A stretch of DNA of 64,000 bases from an uncultured Bacteroidia bacterium (GTDB lineage Bacteria > Bacteroidota > Bacteroidia > Bacteroidales > UBA932). The notes under the pieces were generated by a model. The model did no database searches, was not told where the DNA came from, and worked only from the letters and a program-made list of their open reading frames with translations. Location of the stretch: positions 62,001 to 126,000 of the forward strand of contig CACXPG010000003.1 in NCBI GenBank assembly GCA_902769525.1. The letters run 5' to 3'. The first letter of the stretch is position 1. Each line of letters starts with the position of its first letter. Below are positions 1 to 7,821 of this stretch, piece after piece. The translations under genes were made by a program, and so were the position numbers.

Positions 1-89
1 AGGAACCCACATACGCCCAGCTGAGGGAAATGTGCCTGACCGAATCAATCAGCGGCAAGCCGGAATCCAAGAAAAAAATCGGATACTAG
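1..89 (+). CDS. C-terminal fragment of an unidentified protein
   Basis: An open frame enters from the left edge and stops with TAG at 87-89, leaving 28 residues that end ...SKKKIGY. The 5' part lies outside the window. The fragment is too short to assign to a family. It lies immediately upstream of the promoter of the WYL regulator gene and on the same strand, and no terminator is visible between them. Confidence 0.45.
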   Translation, partial: EPTYAQLREMCLTESISGKPESKKKIGY

Positions 90-95
90 GAAAAT

Positions 96-133
96 ACTCT
101 GCCTGATTTTGGCAGAGTGATTTCTTATATTTG
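96..133 (+). promoter_or_regulatory. Promoter of the WYL gene with a palindromic operator
   Basis: A perfect palindrome ACTCTGCC-N7-GGCAGAGT spans 96-118. A TATATTTG -7 element follows at 126-133, with its TTTG beginning 19 bases after the first G of the right arm. The same half-site, 7-nt spacer and 19-base offset recur at 6245-6282. The palindrome occupies the place of the -33 element, so a bound protein should block RNA polymerase. The adjacent WYL protein is the natural candidate, by inference only. Confidence 0.7.
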
Positions 134-157
134 CAGCAGAAAAGAAAAAACACCGTT

Positions 158-1054
158 ATGGCACAGCATTACTTCAACCGGTACATTTGGCTTATAAGCA
201 CCATCAAGACAAACGGCCCTATAACGCTCAAAGAGCTTGACCGAAAGTGGAAGGAAAGCCCTTTGAATGAAACTCGCGACAACCTTTACGAACGTACTTT
301 CCACAACCACAGGATAGCCATTGAAGAAACCTTCGGCATAAAGATAAGCTACACTCGTCCAGATGGTTACTACATAGATACCGACAGCCTGGAAGACGGC
401 AGCTTCAGGGAATGGATGCTGGACTGCCTTCAGGTGAACAATCTTCTGGAAGAAAGTTCCGGCATTCACGACAAGATACTTCTGGAAAGCATTCCTTCCG
501 GCGGCAAATGGCTGAACATCATAATTGACGCCATCAAAGGCAAAAGGGCCATGGAGATGACATATATGAGTTTCTTTAAAGACTCCCCTTCTTCATTTAT
601 CGTTCACCCCTGGTGTCTGAAACTCTTCAAGCAACGGTGGTATATGCTGGCAAAAAGCGAATACTTCTCAACCCCGAGAATCTACTCTCTTGACAGAATC
701 CAAGAGCTGAGCTTAAGCAAAACCAAACTCCAGGTTCCCGAAAGGTTTAAGGCAGAGGAGTATTTCTCCCAATACTTCGGTATCATCGCCGATAAAGACA
801 TAAAGCCTTGCTTCATAGAAATATGGGCGGACTCAACTCAGGCCAAATATTTCAAGAGTCTGCCACTTCACAACTCGCAAACAATCAAGGAAGAAGATGA
901 GAACGGAACCGTTTTCCAGTACTATCTTGCCCCTACCTACGATTTCAAGCAAGAGATTCTACGTTACGGCTCAGGAGTGAAAGTTCTCTCGCCAAAGGAA
1001 TTCTTGGAAGAAATCAAGACGGAGATAGAAAACATGGCCCAGCTTTACAAGTAA
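158..1054 (+). CDS. WYL-domain transcriptional regulator
   Basis: A 298-residue protein of the WYL family, cytoplasmic ligand-sensing transcription factors. The N-terminal part (about residues 1-80) has the winged-helix layout of the group, with NLYERTFHNHR followed by IEETFGIKI. The central WYL domain (about 130-200) includes VHPWCLKLFKQRWYML and YSLDRIQEL. A WCX-like C-terminal domain follows. An in-frame TTG at 131 would extend the frame, but it lies inside the TATATTTG promoter element, so ATG 158 is the start, giving a leader of roughly 20 nt. Relatives such as BrxR and CapW repress phage-defence genes; others respond to DNA damage. The palindrome overlapping its own promoter suggests autoregulation, and the matching site at 6245 suggests the second target is the small-protein operon there. 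Confidence 0.85.
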   Translation: MAQHYFNRYIWLISTIKTNGPITLKELDRKWKESPLNETRDNLYERTFHNHRIAIEETFGIKISYTRPDGYYIDTDSLEDGSFREWMLDCLQVNNLLEESSGIHDKILLESIPSGGKWLNIIIDAIKGKRAMEMTYMSFFKDSPSSFIVHPWCLKLFKQRWYMLAKSEYFSTPRIYSLDRIQELSLSKTKLQVPERFKAEEYFSQYFGIIADKDIKPCFIEIWADSTQAKYFKSLPLHNSQTIKEEDENGTVFQYYLAPTYDFKQEILRYGSGVKVLSPKEFLEEIKTEIENMAQLYK

Positions 1055-1080
1055 ATTGCTGATTTCTCGGCAACTTTTCG

Positions 1081-1088
1081 TAACTTTG
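1081..1088 (+). promoter_or_regulatory. Putative -7 promoter element of the ogt-like gene
   Basis: TAACTTTG fits the Bacteroidota TAnnTTTG consensus and lies 20 bases before ATG 1109. No good TTTG at -33 is seen, so the promoter may be weak. Confidence 0.45.
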
Positions 1089-1108
1089 GGAAAATGGCAT
1101 AAAAGGCC

Positions 1109-1792
1109 ATGCCTGAAGTTATGCTTAAAGTCAAGATTTACGAATACGATTCCCCGTGCGGAAAACTCTATCTGGCCGCAAGAAAAGGGAGCCTTTGTCT
1201 GTGCGACTGGGCTAATAGCAAGAACCTTTCTGACACTCTTTCAAGACTTTCCAAAGCTCTGGAGGTTGAGTTCATTCTGCCCGAAACAGAAACAGTTAAA
1301 CCTCGCGCGGAGAAACCTTCCAAAGTAATTGTCTCGGCGATGAAACAGCTCGGCCAGTTCTTCAACGGAAGACGCAAGACTTTCAACATTCCTTATCAGA
1401 TGGCCGGCACTCCTTTCCAGAATGCCGTGTGGAAGAGTCTTCTGGATATTCCTTACGGAAAGAGCGTTTCGTATGCGGAGATCGCCGCAATGGCAGGCTA
1501 TCCTAAAGCCGTCAGGGCAGCGGCCAACGCCTGCGGAAACAATGCCCTGTCTGTCATTATCCCTTGCCACAGAGTCATAGGCAGCGACGACGGCCTTACC
1601 GGCTATGGCGGAGGACTGGGAGCGAAACGCTATCTGCTTGACCTTGAAAGCCCTCAGCAGCGGCTTCCGTTCAAGACTGTCACCAAGAAACCAGTAAAGA
1701 AGACAACAACGGCAAAAAAGCCCGCCAGAAAAACTGCCGGCAAAACGGTAAAGAAAACCCCTGCCAAGAAACCAGCTGCTAAAAAACAATAA
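1109..1792 (+). CDS. ogt: Methylated-DNA-protein cysteine methyltransferase with a basic tail
   Basis: Transfers the methyl group from O6-methylguanine to an active-site cysteine, repairing DNA in a suicide reaction. The catalytic motif IPCHRVIG is intact at about residue 152, preceded by the DNA-binding helix segment (YAEIAAMAGYPKAVRAAANA). The enzyme core covers roughly residues 1-180. Beyond it lies a 45-residue extension made almost entirely of Lys, Ala, Pro and Thr in KKP/KKT repeats, like a histone H1 or bacterial Hc1 tail. Typical Ogt proteins end near residue 170, so this tail is an addition, probably for non-specific DNA binding. The gene has its own TAACTTTG element and is followed after 20 nt by a secreted-protein gene. 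Confidence 0.88.
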   Translation: MPEVMLKVKIYEYDSPCGKLYLAARKGSLCLCDWANSKNLSDTLSRLSKALEVEFILPETETVKPRAEKPSKVIVSAMKQLGQFFNGRRKTFNIPYQMAGTPFQNAVWKSLLDIPYGKSVSYAEIAAMAGYPKAVRAAANACGNNALSVIIPCHRVIGSDDGLTGYGGGLGAKRYLLDLESPQQRLPFKTVTKKPVKKTTTAKKPARKTAGKTVKKTPAKKPAAKKQ

Positions 1793-1812
1793 TTTACAAC
1801 ACAACGTCCCCG

Positions 1813-2733
1813 ATGAAAAAGTTCCTGATCATTTTAGCCGCCGTCCTGGTCTGCACCAGCCTCCAAGCCCAGAACAACAAAAAGCAGCAGAGCAAAAAAG
1901 ACATAGAGTACGAGCAGAAGAAGGCTGACCTTTACAAGGAGTTTTCCGAGAACATGAAATGGCATAACGCCAATATTCCTCCCGACAGGAGAAGGGCGAT
2001 GAGAATCAAGAAGCAAATTGATTCGCTCACTAAAGTCAGGGACTCTTTGATGCACTATACCGACTCTCTGATAGCTGTCTCAGATAACAGACGGAACAGG
2101 ATAGACAACGATATAAATTCGCTGAGAAAAGATTACTACGCTGTTTCAGAAAGCGCTCTAGAAGATGTCTACAGAATCAAAAAAGGCCATACGAAAGATT
2201 CCCTGGAAAAGATTATGGCCAACCTCAGCCCAAAGGTCAGAAAAAGCAAAGCTGCCCAAAGGCTGAAAGAATACCTGACATCGAAACCGCTGAAGGCCGG
2301 AGACAAGATATGGGAATTCACCTGCTACACCCTGGACGGAAAGAAGTTCAACTGGAAAAGTGTACGAGGAAAAAGGATTTTCATAATACTTGACGGCTAC
2401 GACTGTATGGGCGGCCACATGAATCCGCTTGCCTTCAAGAACTATTACAAAAACAATATAGAACTGAAGGTCAAAGGGCGCCGCGATTTTGCTTTCATTC
2501 CTTTTTTCACCGAAGACAACTATGAGAAGTTCAAAAAGGACGCTGACTTCTACGGGATGACTGAATACAACCCGGTTTCCGATATGGAAGGCCAGCTTTC
2601 CAGGACAGATATAGTCTTTGATATTACCGCTACTCCTATGTGCGTGTACGTGGATGCAGACGGCACCATCAAAGCCATTACCGAAGGATTCGATCCGAAA
2701 GACCTTGAAAGGTTTGTTGAAGGGCTATGGTAG
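1813..2733 (+). CDS. Secreted thioredoxin-fold protein lacking a CXXC pair
   Basis: A 306-residue exported protein. Residues 1-20 are a signal peptide ending LQAQ. Residues 25-150 are charged and probably helical or coiled-coil. From about residue 160 the AhpC/TlpA-like pattern begins (LKAGDKIWEFTCYTLDGK), and the C-terminal part ATPMCVYVDADGTIKAI keeps the cis-proline-type loop of thioredoxin folds. Where the redox CXXC would be, the sequence reads DGYDCMGG with one cysteine, so disulfide exchange by the usual two-cysteine mechanism is unlikely. A peroxiredoxin-like or purely structural role is possible. Family membership is by pattern only. Confidence 0.6.
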   Translation: MKKFLIILAAVLVCTSLQAQNNKKQQSKKDIEYEQKKADLYKEFSENMKWHNANIPPDRRRAMRIKKQIDSLTKVRDSLMHYTDSLIAVSDNRRNRIDNDINSLRKDYYAVSESALEDVYRIKKGHTKDSLEKIMANLSPKVRKSKAAQRLKEYLTSKPLKAGDKIWEFTCYTLDGKKFNWKSVRGKRIFIILDGYDCMGGHMNPLAFKNYYKNNIELKVKGRRDFAFIPFFTEDNYEKFKKDADFYGMTEYNPVSDMEGQLSRTDIVFDITATPMCVYVDADGTIKAITEGFDPKDLERFVEGLW

Positions 2734-2842
2734 CTCATAACTATCTGTTTTTCAACAGCCCCCAAAATGCACCCTAGGAAAAGCGGAAAGTGCTTTTACA
2801 AAACAACTGATTACTAACCACTTATGAAATACCATAGCCACA

Positions 2843-3475
2843 ATGAAACACATATCGATTATATTTGCACTGTTGATTCTATCAACCGCAGCCTTATTCG
2901 CTCAACAAACTGAGAATAACAGCAAGATTATGGATAACACTGTTCTTAAAGCCCTCAAAGAAAGAAGGAGCGTACGTTCCTACAAGCCACAACAGATTAC
3001 AGATGAAGAACTGAAGGCTGTGCTGGAAGCCGGAACCTTTGCCCCCAACGGTATGGGAAAGCAGGATTCCTGGATTGTGGCGGTGCAGAACCCCCAGATA
3101 CTGGACCAGCTGAGAAGAATGAACGCCGAGATACTGGGCTCTACTTCAGACCCTTACTACGGAGCTCCGACAATCGTGCTGGTGTTCGGGTCAGACCCTA
3201 AGAAATGGGGAAACTCCATCCAGGACGGAAGTCTTGTGCTGGGCAACATGATGAACGCCGCCTATGCCATAGGACTTGGATCCTGCTGGATTAACCGCGA
3301 GATGCAGATGTTCTCTACAGAAGAAGGCAAAGCCCTGATGCGCAAGCTGGGCATTCCGGAAGAACTAATCCAGGCTGGTCTCACCGGCATAGGAGCGCTG
3401 GCTCTCGGATATCCGGAAGGAGAACCCCGCCCGGCAAAGCCGCGCAAGGAAAATTATTACCGCATTGTCAAATAG
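2843..3475 (+). CDS. Nitroreductase-family flavoprotein
   Basis: An FMN-dependent NAD(P)H oxidoreductase of the nitroreductase superfamily. Diagnostic segments are ERRSVRSYKPQQITDEEL (FMN phosphate site near the N-terminus), APNGMGKQ, and the C-terminal ALGYPEGEPRPAKPRK. From ATG 2843 the first 20 residues form a convincing signal peptide ending LFAQ, which would put a normally cytosolic enzyme in the periplasm. An internal ATG (MDNTVLKALKERRSVR, residue 30) would give a standard cytoplasmic enzyme of about 181 residues. Such extensions occur in Bacteroidota relatives. Its electron acceptor cannot be predicted. Confidence 0.8.
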   Translation: MKHISIIFALLILSTAALFAQQTENNSKIMDNTVLKALKERRSVRSYKPQQITDEELKAVLEAGTFAPNGMGKQDSWIVAVQNPQILDQLRRMNAEILGSTSDPYYGAPTIVLVFGSDPKKWGNSIQDGSLVLGNMMNAAYAIGLGSCWINREMQMFSTEEGKALMRKLGIPEELIQAGLTGIGALALGYPEGEPRPAKPRKENYYRIVK

Positions 3476-3595
3476 ATTGGCGTTCCCGAGAAGTCGCTGA
3501 CATTCAAATAAATACGAAAAAGACTGTATGCGATTTTACATATAGACAAACAAGCAACTAATTAAATATCAACAAAATAAACGCCACGCAATCCT

Positions 3596-5071
3596 ATGAA
3601 GAGATTACACCTTATGGAAGAGGCGGAGAGATGTCTGCTCTGCGAAAACGCTCCATGTACAAAAGCCTGCAAGACTGCTGATCCTGCAAGGGCCGTAAGG
3701 GCTATAAGGTTTGACAATGCCGCCAATTCCTGGAAGTGGCTCAAGGACGCTTCAGAAGAAGAACTTACGGCAGCAGAGAATGCCTGCATCCATTACGACA
3801 GGCCGATAAGACTCAGGGAAATATCCAAGATCATCGCTGAGAAATATGCTGACGCCAACAAGCAGGAAGTTAAAGACAAAAATACAAAAGAGCCGTCTCT
3901 GGAGATCGAGTTCTGTGGCCTGAAGTGCGAGAATCCGTTCTTTCTGGCTTCTTCCGCCATCTGCACCAACTACGAGATGGTAGCTGCGGCGTTCGAGGCC
4001 GGATGGGCAGGCGTGTTCTACAAGACCATCTGCCTGGAAGAGATCAAGGAAGTTTCTCCGCGATTCGATGTAGTCAAGAACCCTGACGGGTCATTTGCCG
4101 GTTTCCGCAATATGGAGCAGCTTTCTGAGAATCCGCCTGACGTTGATTTCCAGATACTTGCCAGCCTGAAACGCAATTATCCTTCGAAGATTGTGGTGGC
4201 TTCCATCATGGGCAGCACAGAGCAGCAGTGGATAGACTTGGCCATTATGGCCGAAGATGCCGGCGTGGATGCCATTGAGCTCAACTTCTCCTGTCCGCAG
4301 ATGAAGCTCTCCGGAATGGGAAGCGACGTGGGACAGAATTTAGAGCTTGTTGCAATCTACACATCATACGTGAAGAAAGCAGTAAGCATTCCTGTCATTC
4401 CAAAGATGACTCCTAACGTGGATTCTATGGGCAAATTTGCTGTCAGCGCCCATTTTGGCGGGGCGGACGGAATCTCTGCCATAAACACAATAAAGTCCGT
4501 GACAATGTCTACCGGCTCAGAGGTAGACGGCAAGAAGATTGTTTCCGGCTATTCCGGCAAGGCAGTAAAGCCTATCGCCCTGAGGTTCATACTTGAGATG
4601 GCGCAAAGCCAACTGATCAAGGACGCCCAGCTTTCCGGTATCGGCGGAATCAACACCTGGAGAGACGCTCTGGAATTCATCCAGTTAGGATGCCGCAACA
4701 CCCAGATTTGCACGGCCGTTATGGAATATGGCTACAGGATCATCGATGACCTTAAGGAAGGCCTTCAGACTTATATGGCACAAAGGGGTATTACCCGTCT
4801 GGATGAGATTGTGGGAGAGGAAATCAAGTCATTTGCAACCACCGCTCAGGTTGACCGTGACACCAAGGTGTTCCCGACCGTAGACCGCAGTGTGTGCATC
4901 GGTTGCGGAAGGTGCTACATATCCTGCCGCGACGGCGGACACCAGGCAATCTCATTCGGGGAAGACCGCCAGCCTAGGATAATCGGCCAGAAATGTGTGG
5001 GATGCCACCTGTGCCGTATGGTTTGCCCTACAGGTGCCATCGGCCAGGCCAAGCGTATACCAAAAAGATGA
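3596..5071 (+). CDS. preA: PreA-like dihydropyrimidine dehydrogenase subunit with extra N-terminal Fe-S module
   Basis: Reduces uracil and thymine to the 5,6-dihydro forms in reductive pyrimidine breakdown; cytoplasmic flavo-iron-sulfur protein. Three parts are visible. Residues 1-90 carry a cysteine cluster (RCLLCENAPCTKAC) resembling the DPYD/GltD N-terminal Fe-S domain that normally sits on the PreT partner. Residues about 100-420 are the FMN-binding dihydroorotate-dehydrogenase-like barrel (ELNFSCPQMKLSGMG, GISAINTIKS). The C-terminus has two 4Fe-4S motifs, CIGCGRCYISC and CVGCHLCRMVC. No preT gene is adjacent, so the electron donor is unknown. The gene ends 10 nt from a convergent gene with no clear terminator. 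Confidence 0.88.
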   Translation: MKRLHLMEEAERCLLCENAPCTKACKTADPARAVRAIRFDNAANSWKWLKDASEEELTAAENACIHYDRPIRLREISKIIAEKYADANKQEVKDKNTKEPSLEIEFCGLKCENPFFLASSAICTNYEMVAAAFEAGWAGVFYKTICLEEIKEVSPRFDVVKNPDGSFAGFRNMEQLSENPPDVDFQILASLKRNYPSKIVVASIMGSTEQQWIDLAIMAEDAGVDAIELNFSCPQMKLSGMGSDVGQNLELVAIYTSYVKKAVSIPVIPKMTPNVDSMGKFAVSAHFGGADGISAINTIKSVTMSTGSEVDGKKIVSGYSGKAVKPIALRFILEMAQSQLIKDAQLSGIGGINTWRDALEFIQLGCRNTQICTAVMEYGYRIIDDLKEGLQTYMAQRGITRLDEIVGEEIKSFATTAQVDRDTKVFPTVDRSVCIGCGRCYISCRDGGHQAISFGEDRQPRIIGQKCVGCHLCRMVCPTGAIGQAKRIPKR

Positions 5072-5081
5072 TGAGCAGAAA

Positions 5082-6194
5082 TCAGTCGTAGATTTCAAAC
5101 AGGCTCTTGAAGGTTTTAAGGTTCTTCCAGTAATTGCGGACTGTATTGTCAGTGCACATCTGGAGGCTTTTCTCCACAATCATCTGAGGTGCTCCCATAC
5201 CGAAACGCTCTCCAAGCTTTTCAAAGCCTGGCTTAAGGGCTGTTATAAGAACACTTTCTTTCTTGTTGGCTGTTGTCCAAGCCATGAACTCCTGCTGACG
5301 GCTTGCATACAGACGAAGAATGTCCAGAGCAATTCTCGGCTGAAGAGAAGCGTTGTTCTTGGCTTTCTTGACAAATGTGTTCCACTTCCTGAATACGTCC
5401 TTATCGCTGAGCGGAAGGGTTTCCAGGGAATAAAGCTCCTCGGCAAGCTGGTTGACTTCAGGCTTTCCTTTCTGTATGCGTGAAGCCTCCGAGATGATTC
5501 CCTTGTCCGAGATATTGAAAACTGTTGTGTCATACCACTTGTCGCTCTTGTCGTCCGCAGTCTTGAAGTAGTAATAATCTGTTTTCGTGAGTGTTTTGTT
5601 GTCTTCTGAGAACTTCATGCTTCCGCCTCCGAAATTATCCCTTGGCGAGTAGTTTCCGTGTGGCTCTGTCTTGAGTATCTCGTTCATCCACTCGCCATGT
5701 CCGGCATAGAACGCATCTATCAGATTGCCTTTATGGTCAAAAGTAGCATAGTAATGATTTATCTGCTGATAGCCGTCTACTCCCCATCCCCAGACACGAT
5801 ATGCTACAATGCAGCCGAAATCTGTCGGAATAACTCCATACTTCAGAATCTGGTCTGCAGTCTGCACTCTAAAGCTGCCATCCTCTATAGTAAACTCTCC
5901 GGTAATTTTCTGGAAAACAGCCTCTTCTTCTTTGCACAGGCTCAGTTTAGGTTCATAGTGCCAGTCACTTCCAAAATTATAGTAACGGCGGTTGTAAGCC
6001 AAGCCGTCGTTCATGCAGATGCCAGCTCCCTGTACCCGGCTCTCGTCCCTCTCGTGCATAGGACGGGTGAACACCGGATTATCGTTCATCGGATCTATTT
6101 TGTAACGCTTCAGCCAGGTACGGCCCTCATCCTGAGCCTTCATCATCCCGAAGAAAGCCAAAGAAAACAAAATGCTCATAAGAATCCTTTTCAT
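5082..6194 (-). CDS. Secreted protein of unknown function
   Basis: A 370-residue protein with a clear signal peptide (residues 1-20, ending MKAQ), predicted to be periplasmic or surface-associated. The mature part has many Tyr, Trp and Asp residues and segments such as IVAYRVWGWGVDGY and FDHKGNLIDAFYAGHGEW that suggest a beta-rich sensor-like domain, then a helical C-terminal third. No lipobox or membrane anchor is seen. I do not recognise the family. It is transcribed toward preA and starts about 100 bases from the divergent WYL-type operator, so it could share that control region, though no matching -7 element faces it. Confidence 0.75.
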   Translation of the reverse strand: MKRILMSILFSLAFFGMMKAQDEGRTWLKRYKIDPMNDNPVFTRPMHERDESRVQGAGICMNDGLAYNRRYYNFGSDWHYEPKLSLCKEEEAVFQKITGEFTIEDGSFRVQTADQILKYGVIPTDFGCIVAYRVWGWGVDGYQQINHYYATFDHKGNLIDAFYAGHGEWMNEILKTEPHGNYSPRDNFGGGSMKFSEDNKTLTKTDYYYFKTADDKSDKWYDTTVFNISDKGIISEASRIQKGKPEVNQLAEELYSLETLPLSDKDVFRKWNTFVKKAKNNASLQPRIALDILRLYASRQQEFMAWTTANKKESVLITALKPGFEKLGERFGMGAPQMIVEKSLQMCTDNTVRNYWKNLKTFKSLFEIYD

Positions 6195-6244
6195 AACAAA
6201 ACGTTTTTTTCAATGCTTAAAGTTAAGAAAAAAAATCTGAAAAC

Positions 6245-6282
6245 ACTCTGCCCGTTTTTGGCAGACACGGCCTTTTTCTTTG
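6245..6282 (+). promoter_or_regulatory. Second copy of the WYL-type operator and promoter
   Basis: ACTCTGCC-N7-GGCAGACA (6245-6267) repeats the left half-site of 96-103 exactly and keeps 6 bp of the right arm. TTTG of the -7 region (6279-6282) begins 19 bases after the first G of the right arm, as at the first site. The -7 element is poorer (TTTCTTTG), which would suit a promoter needing derepression or activation. It precedes the operon of small proteins at 6312-7250. Confidence 0.65.
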
Positions 6283-6311
6283 CATCATGAAACAACCAAC
6301 GATTACAAAAT

Positions 6312-6464
6312 ATGAACGCACTTGACAAAATCACAAACGAACTACCTGCCCCTGTTGGCCAGATTGTAAACATGGCTGCCAACGTCGGAATGAAGGCCGG
6401 AACAGCAATCGGCCAAGAAATATCTAATTGGATAGATGAACTCTTCGGCGATGATAAAAACTGA
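6312..6464 (+). CDS. 50-residue small protein, first gene of the WYL-type operon
   Basis: ATG 6312 to TGA 6464 encodes MNALDKITNELPAPVGQI... with a mildly amphipathic middle (VNMAANVGMKAGTAIG) and an acidic end (DELFGDDKN). There is no signal peptide. The start lies about 30 bases after the -7 element of the operator-bearing promoter. No family is recognised. Evidence that it is real: position just behind a promoter, normal codon use, and a same-strand row of further small genes. Confidence 0.55.
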   Translation: MNALDKITNELPAPVGQIVNMAANVGMKAGTAIGQEISNWIDELFGDDKN

Positions 6465-6532
6465 AAGACTTGATCAAGAAAGTCTCAACAAACACATCAA
6501 ATTCTTATGCGAAAACATGAAAATAAATTATC

Positions 6533-6655
6533 ATGAAAGACATCCTTAAAATTTCAGTAAAGGTTTTTCTTGGCATAGCTGCTCTTGCTGCAGGAGGAAC
6601 ACTCATCAAGAATGCCGCTAAAGATGCCAACCGTCTTAAGGGGAAAGCCAGCTAA
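6533..6655 (+). CDS. 40-residue hydrophobic small protein
   Basis: ATG 6533 to TAA 6655. The product has one hydrophobic helix (VFLGIAALAAGGTLI) followed by a basic end (NRLKGKAS), so it is probably a single-pass inner-membrane peptide. It is the second gene of the small-protein operon under the 6245 promoter. The make-up fits membrane stress peptides or small membrane toxins, but nothing in the sequence decides this. Confidence 0.5.
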   Translation: MKDILKISVKVFLGIAALAAGGTLIKNAAKDANRLKGKAS

Positions 6656-6703
6656 ATAACATCGTTATGAATCTTACAACAAACAACTTAAAACATTTCT
6701 AAC

Positions 6704-6898
6704 ATGTTTAGAGGATTCGTAAATGCTACCTGTCAGAACTGCGGTCACAAGTTCACTGCGCCTGACATAGAGAAGAACGCCACAGTCTTCTCGGAACCCG
6801 TCAGATGCCCACGTTGCGGCAAAATGGTACAGGTCGGAGTAGGCTCTGGCAAAAGTTTCTTCGACTACATGCTCGGAAAGCTATTCAAATCTTTATAG
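6704..6898 (+). CDS. Small zinc-ribbon protein
   Basis: A 64-residue protein with two CxxC knuckles (CQNC at about residue 10 and CPRC at about residue 37), the spacing of a zinc-ribbon fold like those in zinc-ribbon/FmdB-type proteins. The C-terminus (KSFFDYMLGKLFKSL) is amphipathic. No enzymatic residues are visible. It is third in the row of small genes behind the WYL-type promoter and is followed 4 nt later by a membrane-protein gene, so the two are probably translated together. Confidence 0.75.
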   Translation: MFRGFVNATCQNCGHKFTAPDIEKNATVFSEPVRCPRCGKMVQVGVGSGKSFFDYMLGKLFKSL

Positions 6899-6902
6899 CC
6901 CT

Positions 6903-7250
6903 ATGAAAACAAAACAGAATTCCATTTCTACGGTCATCTGGATCCTAGGGATATCCATCGCGATATCTATTGTCTTCCTGATTATAGCAAAAGTCTTTGC
7001 AGATAATTGGGACGCAGCCATAACAGTCCAGAATTCAGCCGTTTACAGTTATGCTCACTCCAGGACTCTCTATCCGTTTCTGACCTGGAGCATTGCCGGA
7101 GCGCTGATGCTTGCCTCAGCCATTGCCGTCATCTACAGCCACCGCAAGGCTTCCCGCACGGCAATCATTGCTGTCTTGTACCTGGCATCAGCTATCCTGG
7201 TTACTAAATCCGCCGCTCTTTGCTACTGCGCAACACAACTGAACCTGTAG
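6903..7250 (+). CDS. Three-helix small membrane protein
   Basis: A 115-residue integral membrane protein with hydrophobic segments at about residues 10-30, 60-78 and 85-110. It has no conserved catalytic motif and I do not recognise a family. It starts 4 nt after the zinc-ribbon gene and is the last gene before a strong intrinsic terminator at 7282, which marks the end of the putative WYL-controlled operon. Confidence 0.7.
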   Translation: MKTKQNSISTVIWILGISIAISIVFLIIAKVFADNWDAAITVQNSAVYSYAHSRTLYPFLTWSIAGALMLASAIAVIYSHRKASRTAIIAVLYLASAILVTKSAALCYCATQLNL

Positions 7251-7281
7251 CATCAACGCCCCAATCCTCAACAAATGCCTC

Positions 7282-7322
7282 AAAGGTCCGCAGCATATGC
7301 AAAACCTGCGGGCCTTTTCTTT
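7282..7322 (+). terminator. Intrinsic terminator of the small-protein operon
   Basis: AAAGG-T-CCGCAG and CTGCGG-G-CCTTT pair around a loop containing ATATGCAAAA, followed by a T-rich run (TTTTCTTTTTC). It sits 32 bases after the stop of the membrane-protein gene. Confidence 0.7.
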
Positions 7323-7398
7323 TTCTGAAAACAACAATAAAATTCAGTACGATTTTTGCGGGGGAAACACAGAAAGCAAACCCTTCAACTCAGTTATT

Positions 7399-7821
7399 AT
7401 GAAAGCACTTCAACTTCTGACAATAGTCATCGCGATAATGAGTTACACTTACTCGTTCAACTCATCATATACATCAACATCAAAACCTAACTTACCTCAA
7501 AAAGAAATGAAAATCATCTCCAATGTAGAAACCAACGGCAGCTGGGTATATCTCTACGACGAGCAAGGCCACCGCTACAAAACCCTATCCGCATCCAACG
7601 TAGGAGAAGTCAAAGGCTTCAGCTCCACCTTCTTTGTTTCCGAGCACGGCAGCTGGGTATATCTCTGGAACTCCAAGGGCGACAGGTACAAGTTCCTGCC
7701 AAAGAGCAACGTAGGAGACGTCATAGGTGTTGCCGGCAACACCTTCACTTCCAGAAACGGACATTGGATTTACACATGGAATAGCGACGGCAACCGCATC
7801 AACTACCGCCCTGCCCGCTAG
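7399..7821 (+). CDS. Secreted protein with three short beta repeats
   Basis: A 140-residue exported protein. The frame is open further upstream to 7297, but that part runs through the preceding terminator. ATG 7399 opens a signal-peptide-like segment (MKALQLLTIVIAIMSYTYSF) and is the better start. The mature part holds three repeats of about 40 residues, each with the pattern [N/G]G-x-W-[V/I]-Y-x-[Y/W] followed by G-x-R-Y/N, and two copies of SNVG[E/D]V separating them. The repeats look like small beta hairpins comparable to SH3-like or WG-type modules. Function unknown. It overlaps the convergent ATPase gene by 4 nt. Confidence 0.7.
   Translation: MKALQLLTIVIAIMSYTYSFNSSYTSTSKPNLPQKEMKIISNVETNGSWVYLYDEQGHRYKTLSASNVGEVKGFSSTFFVSEHGSWVYLWNSKGDRYKFLPKSNVGDVIGVAGNTFTSRNGHWIYTWNSDGNRINYRPAR

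Noticed and set aside
1056-1328. 90-residue frame overlapping the ogt gene
   Set aside because: It lies inside ogt in another frame, has no domain and no promoter of its own.
7297-7398. N-terminal extension of the secreted repeat protein
   Set aside because: It would run through the preceding terminator; the signal peptide begins at ATG 7399.
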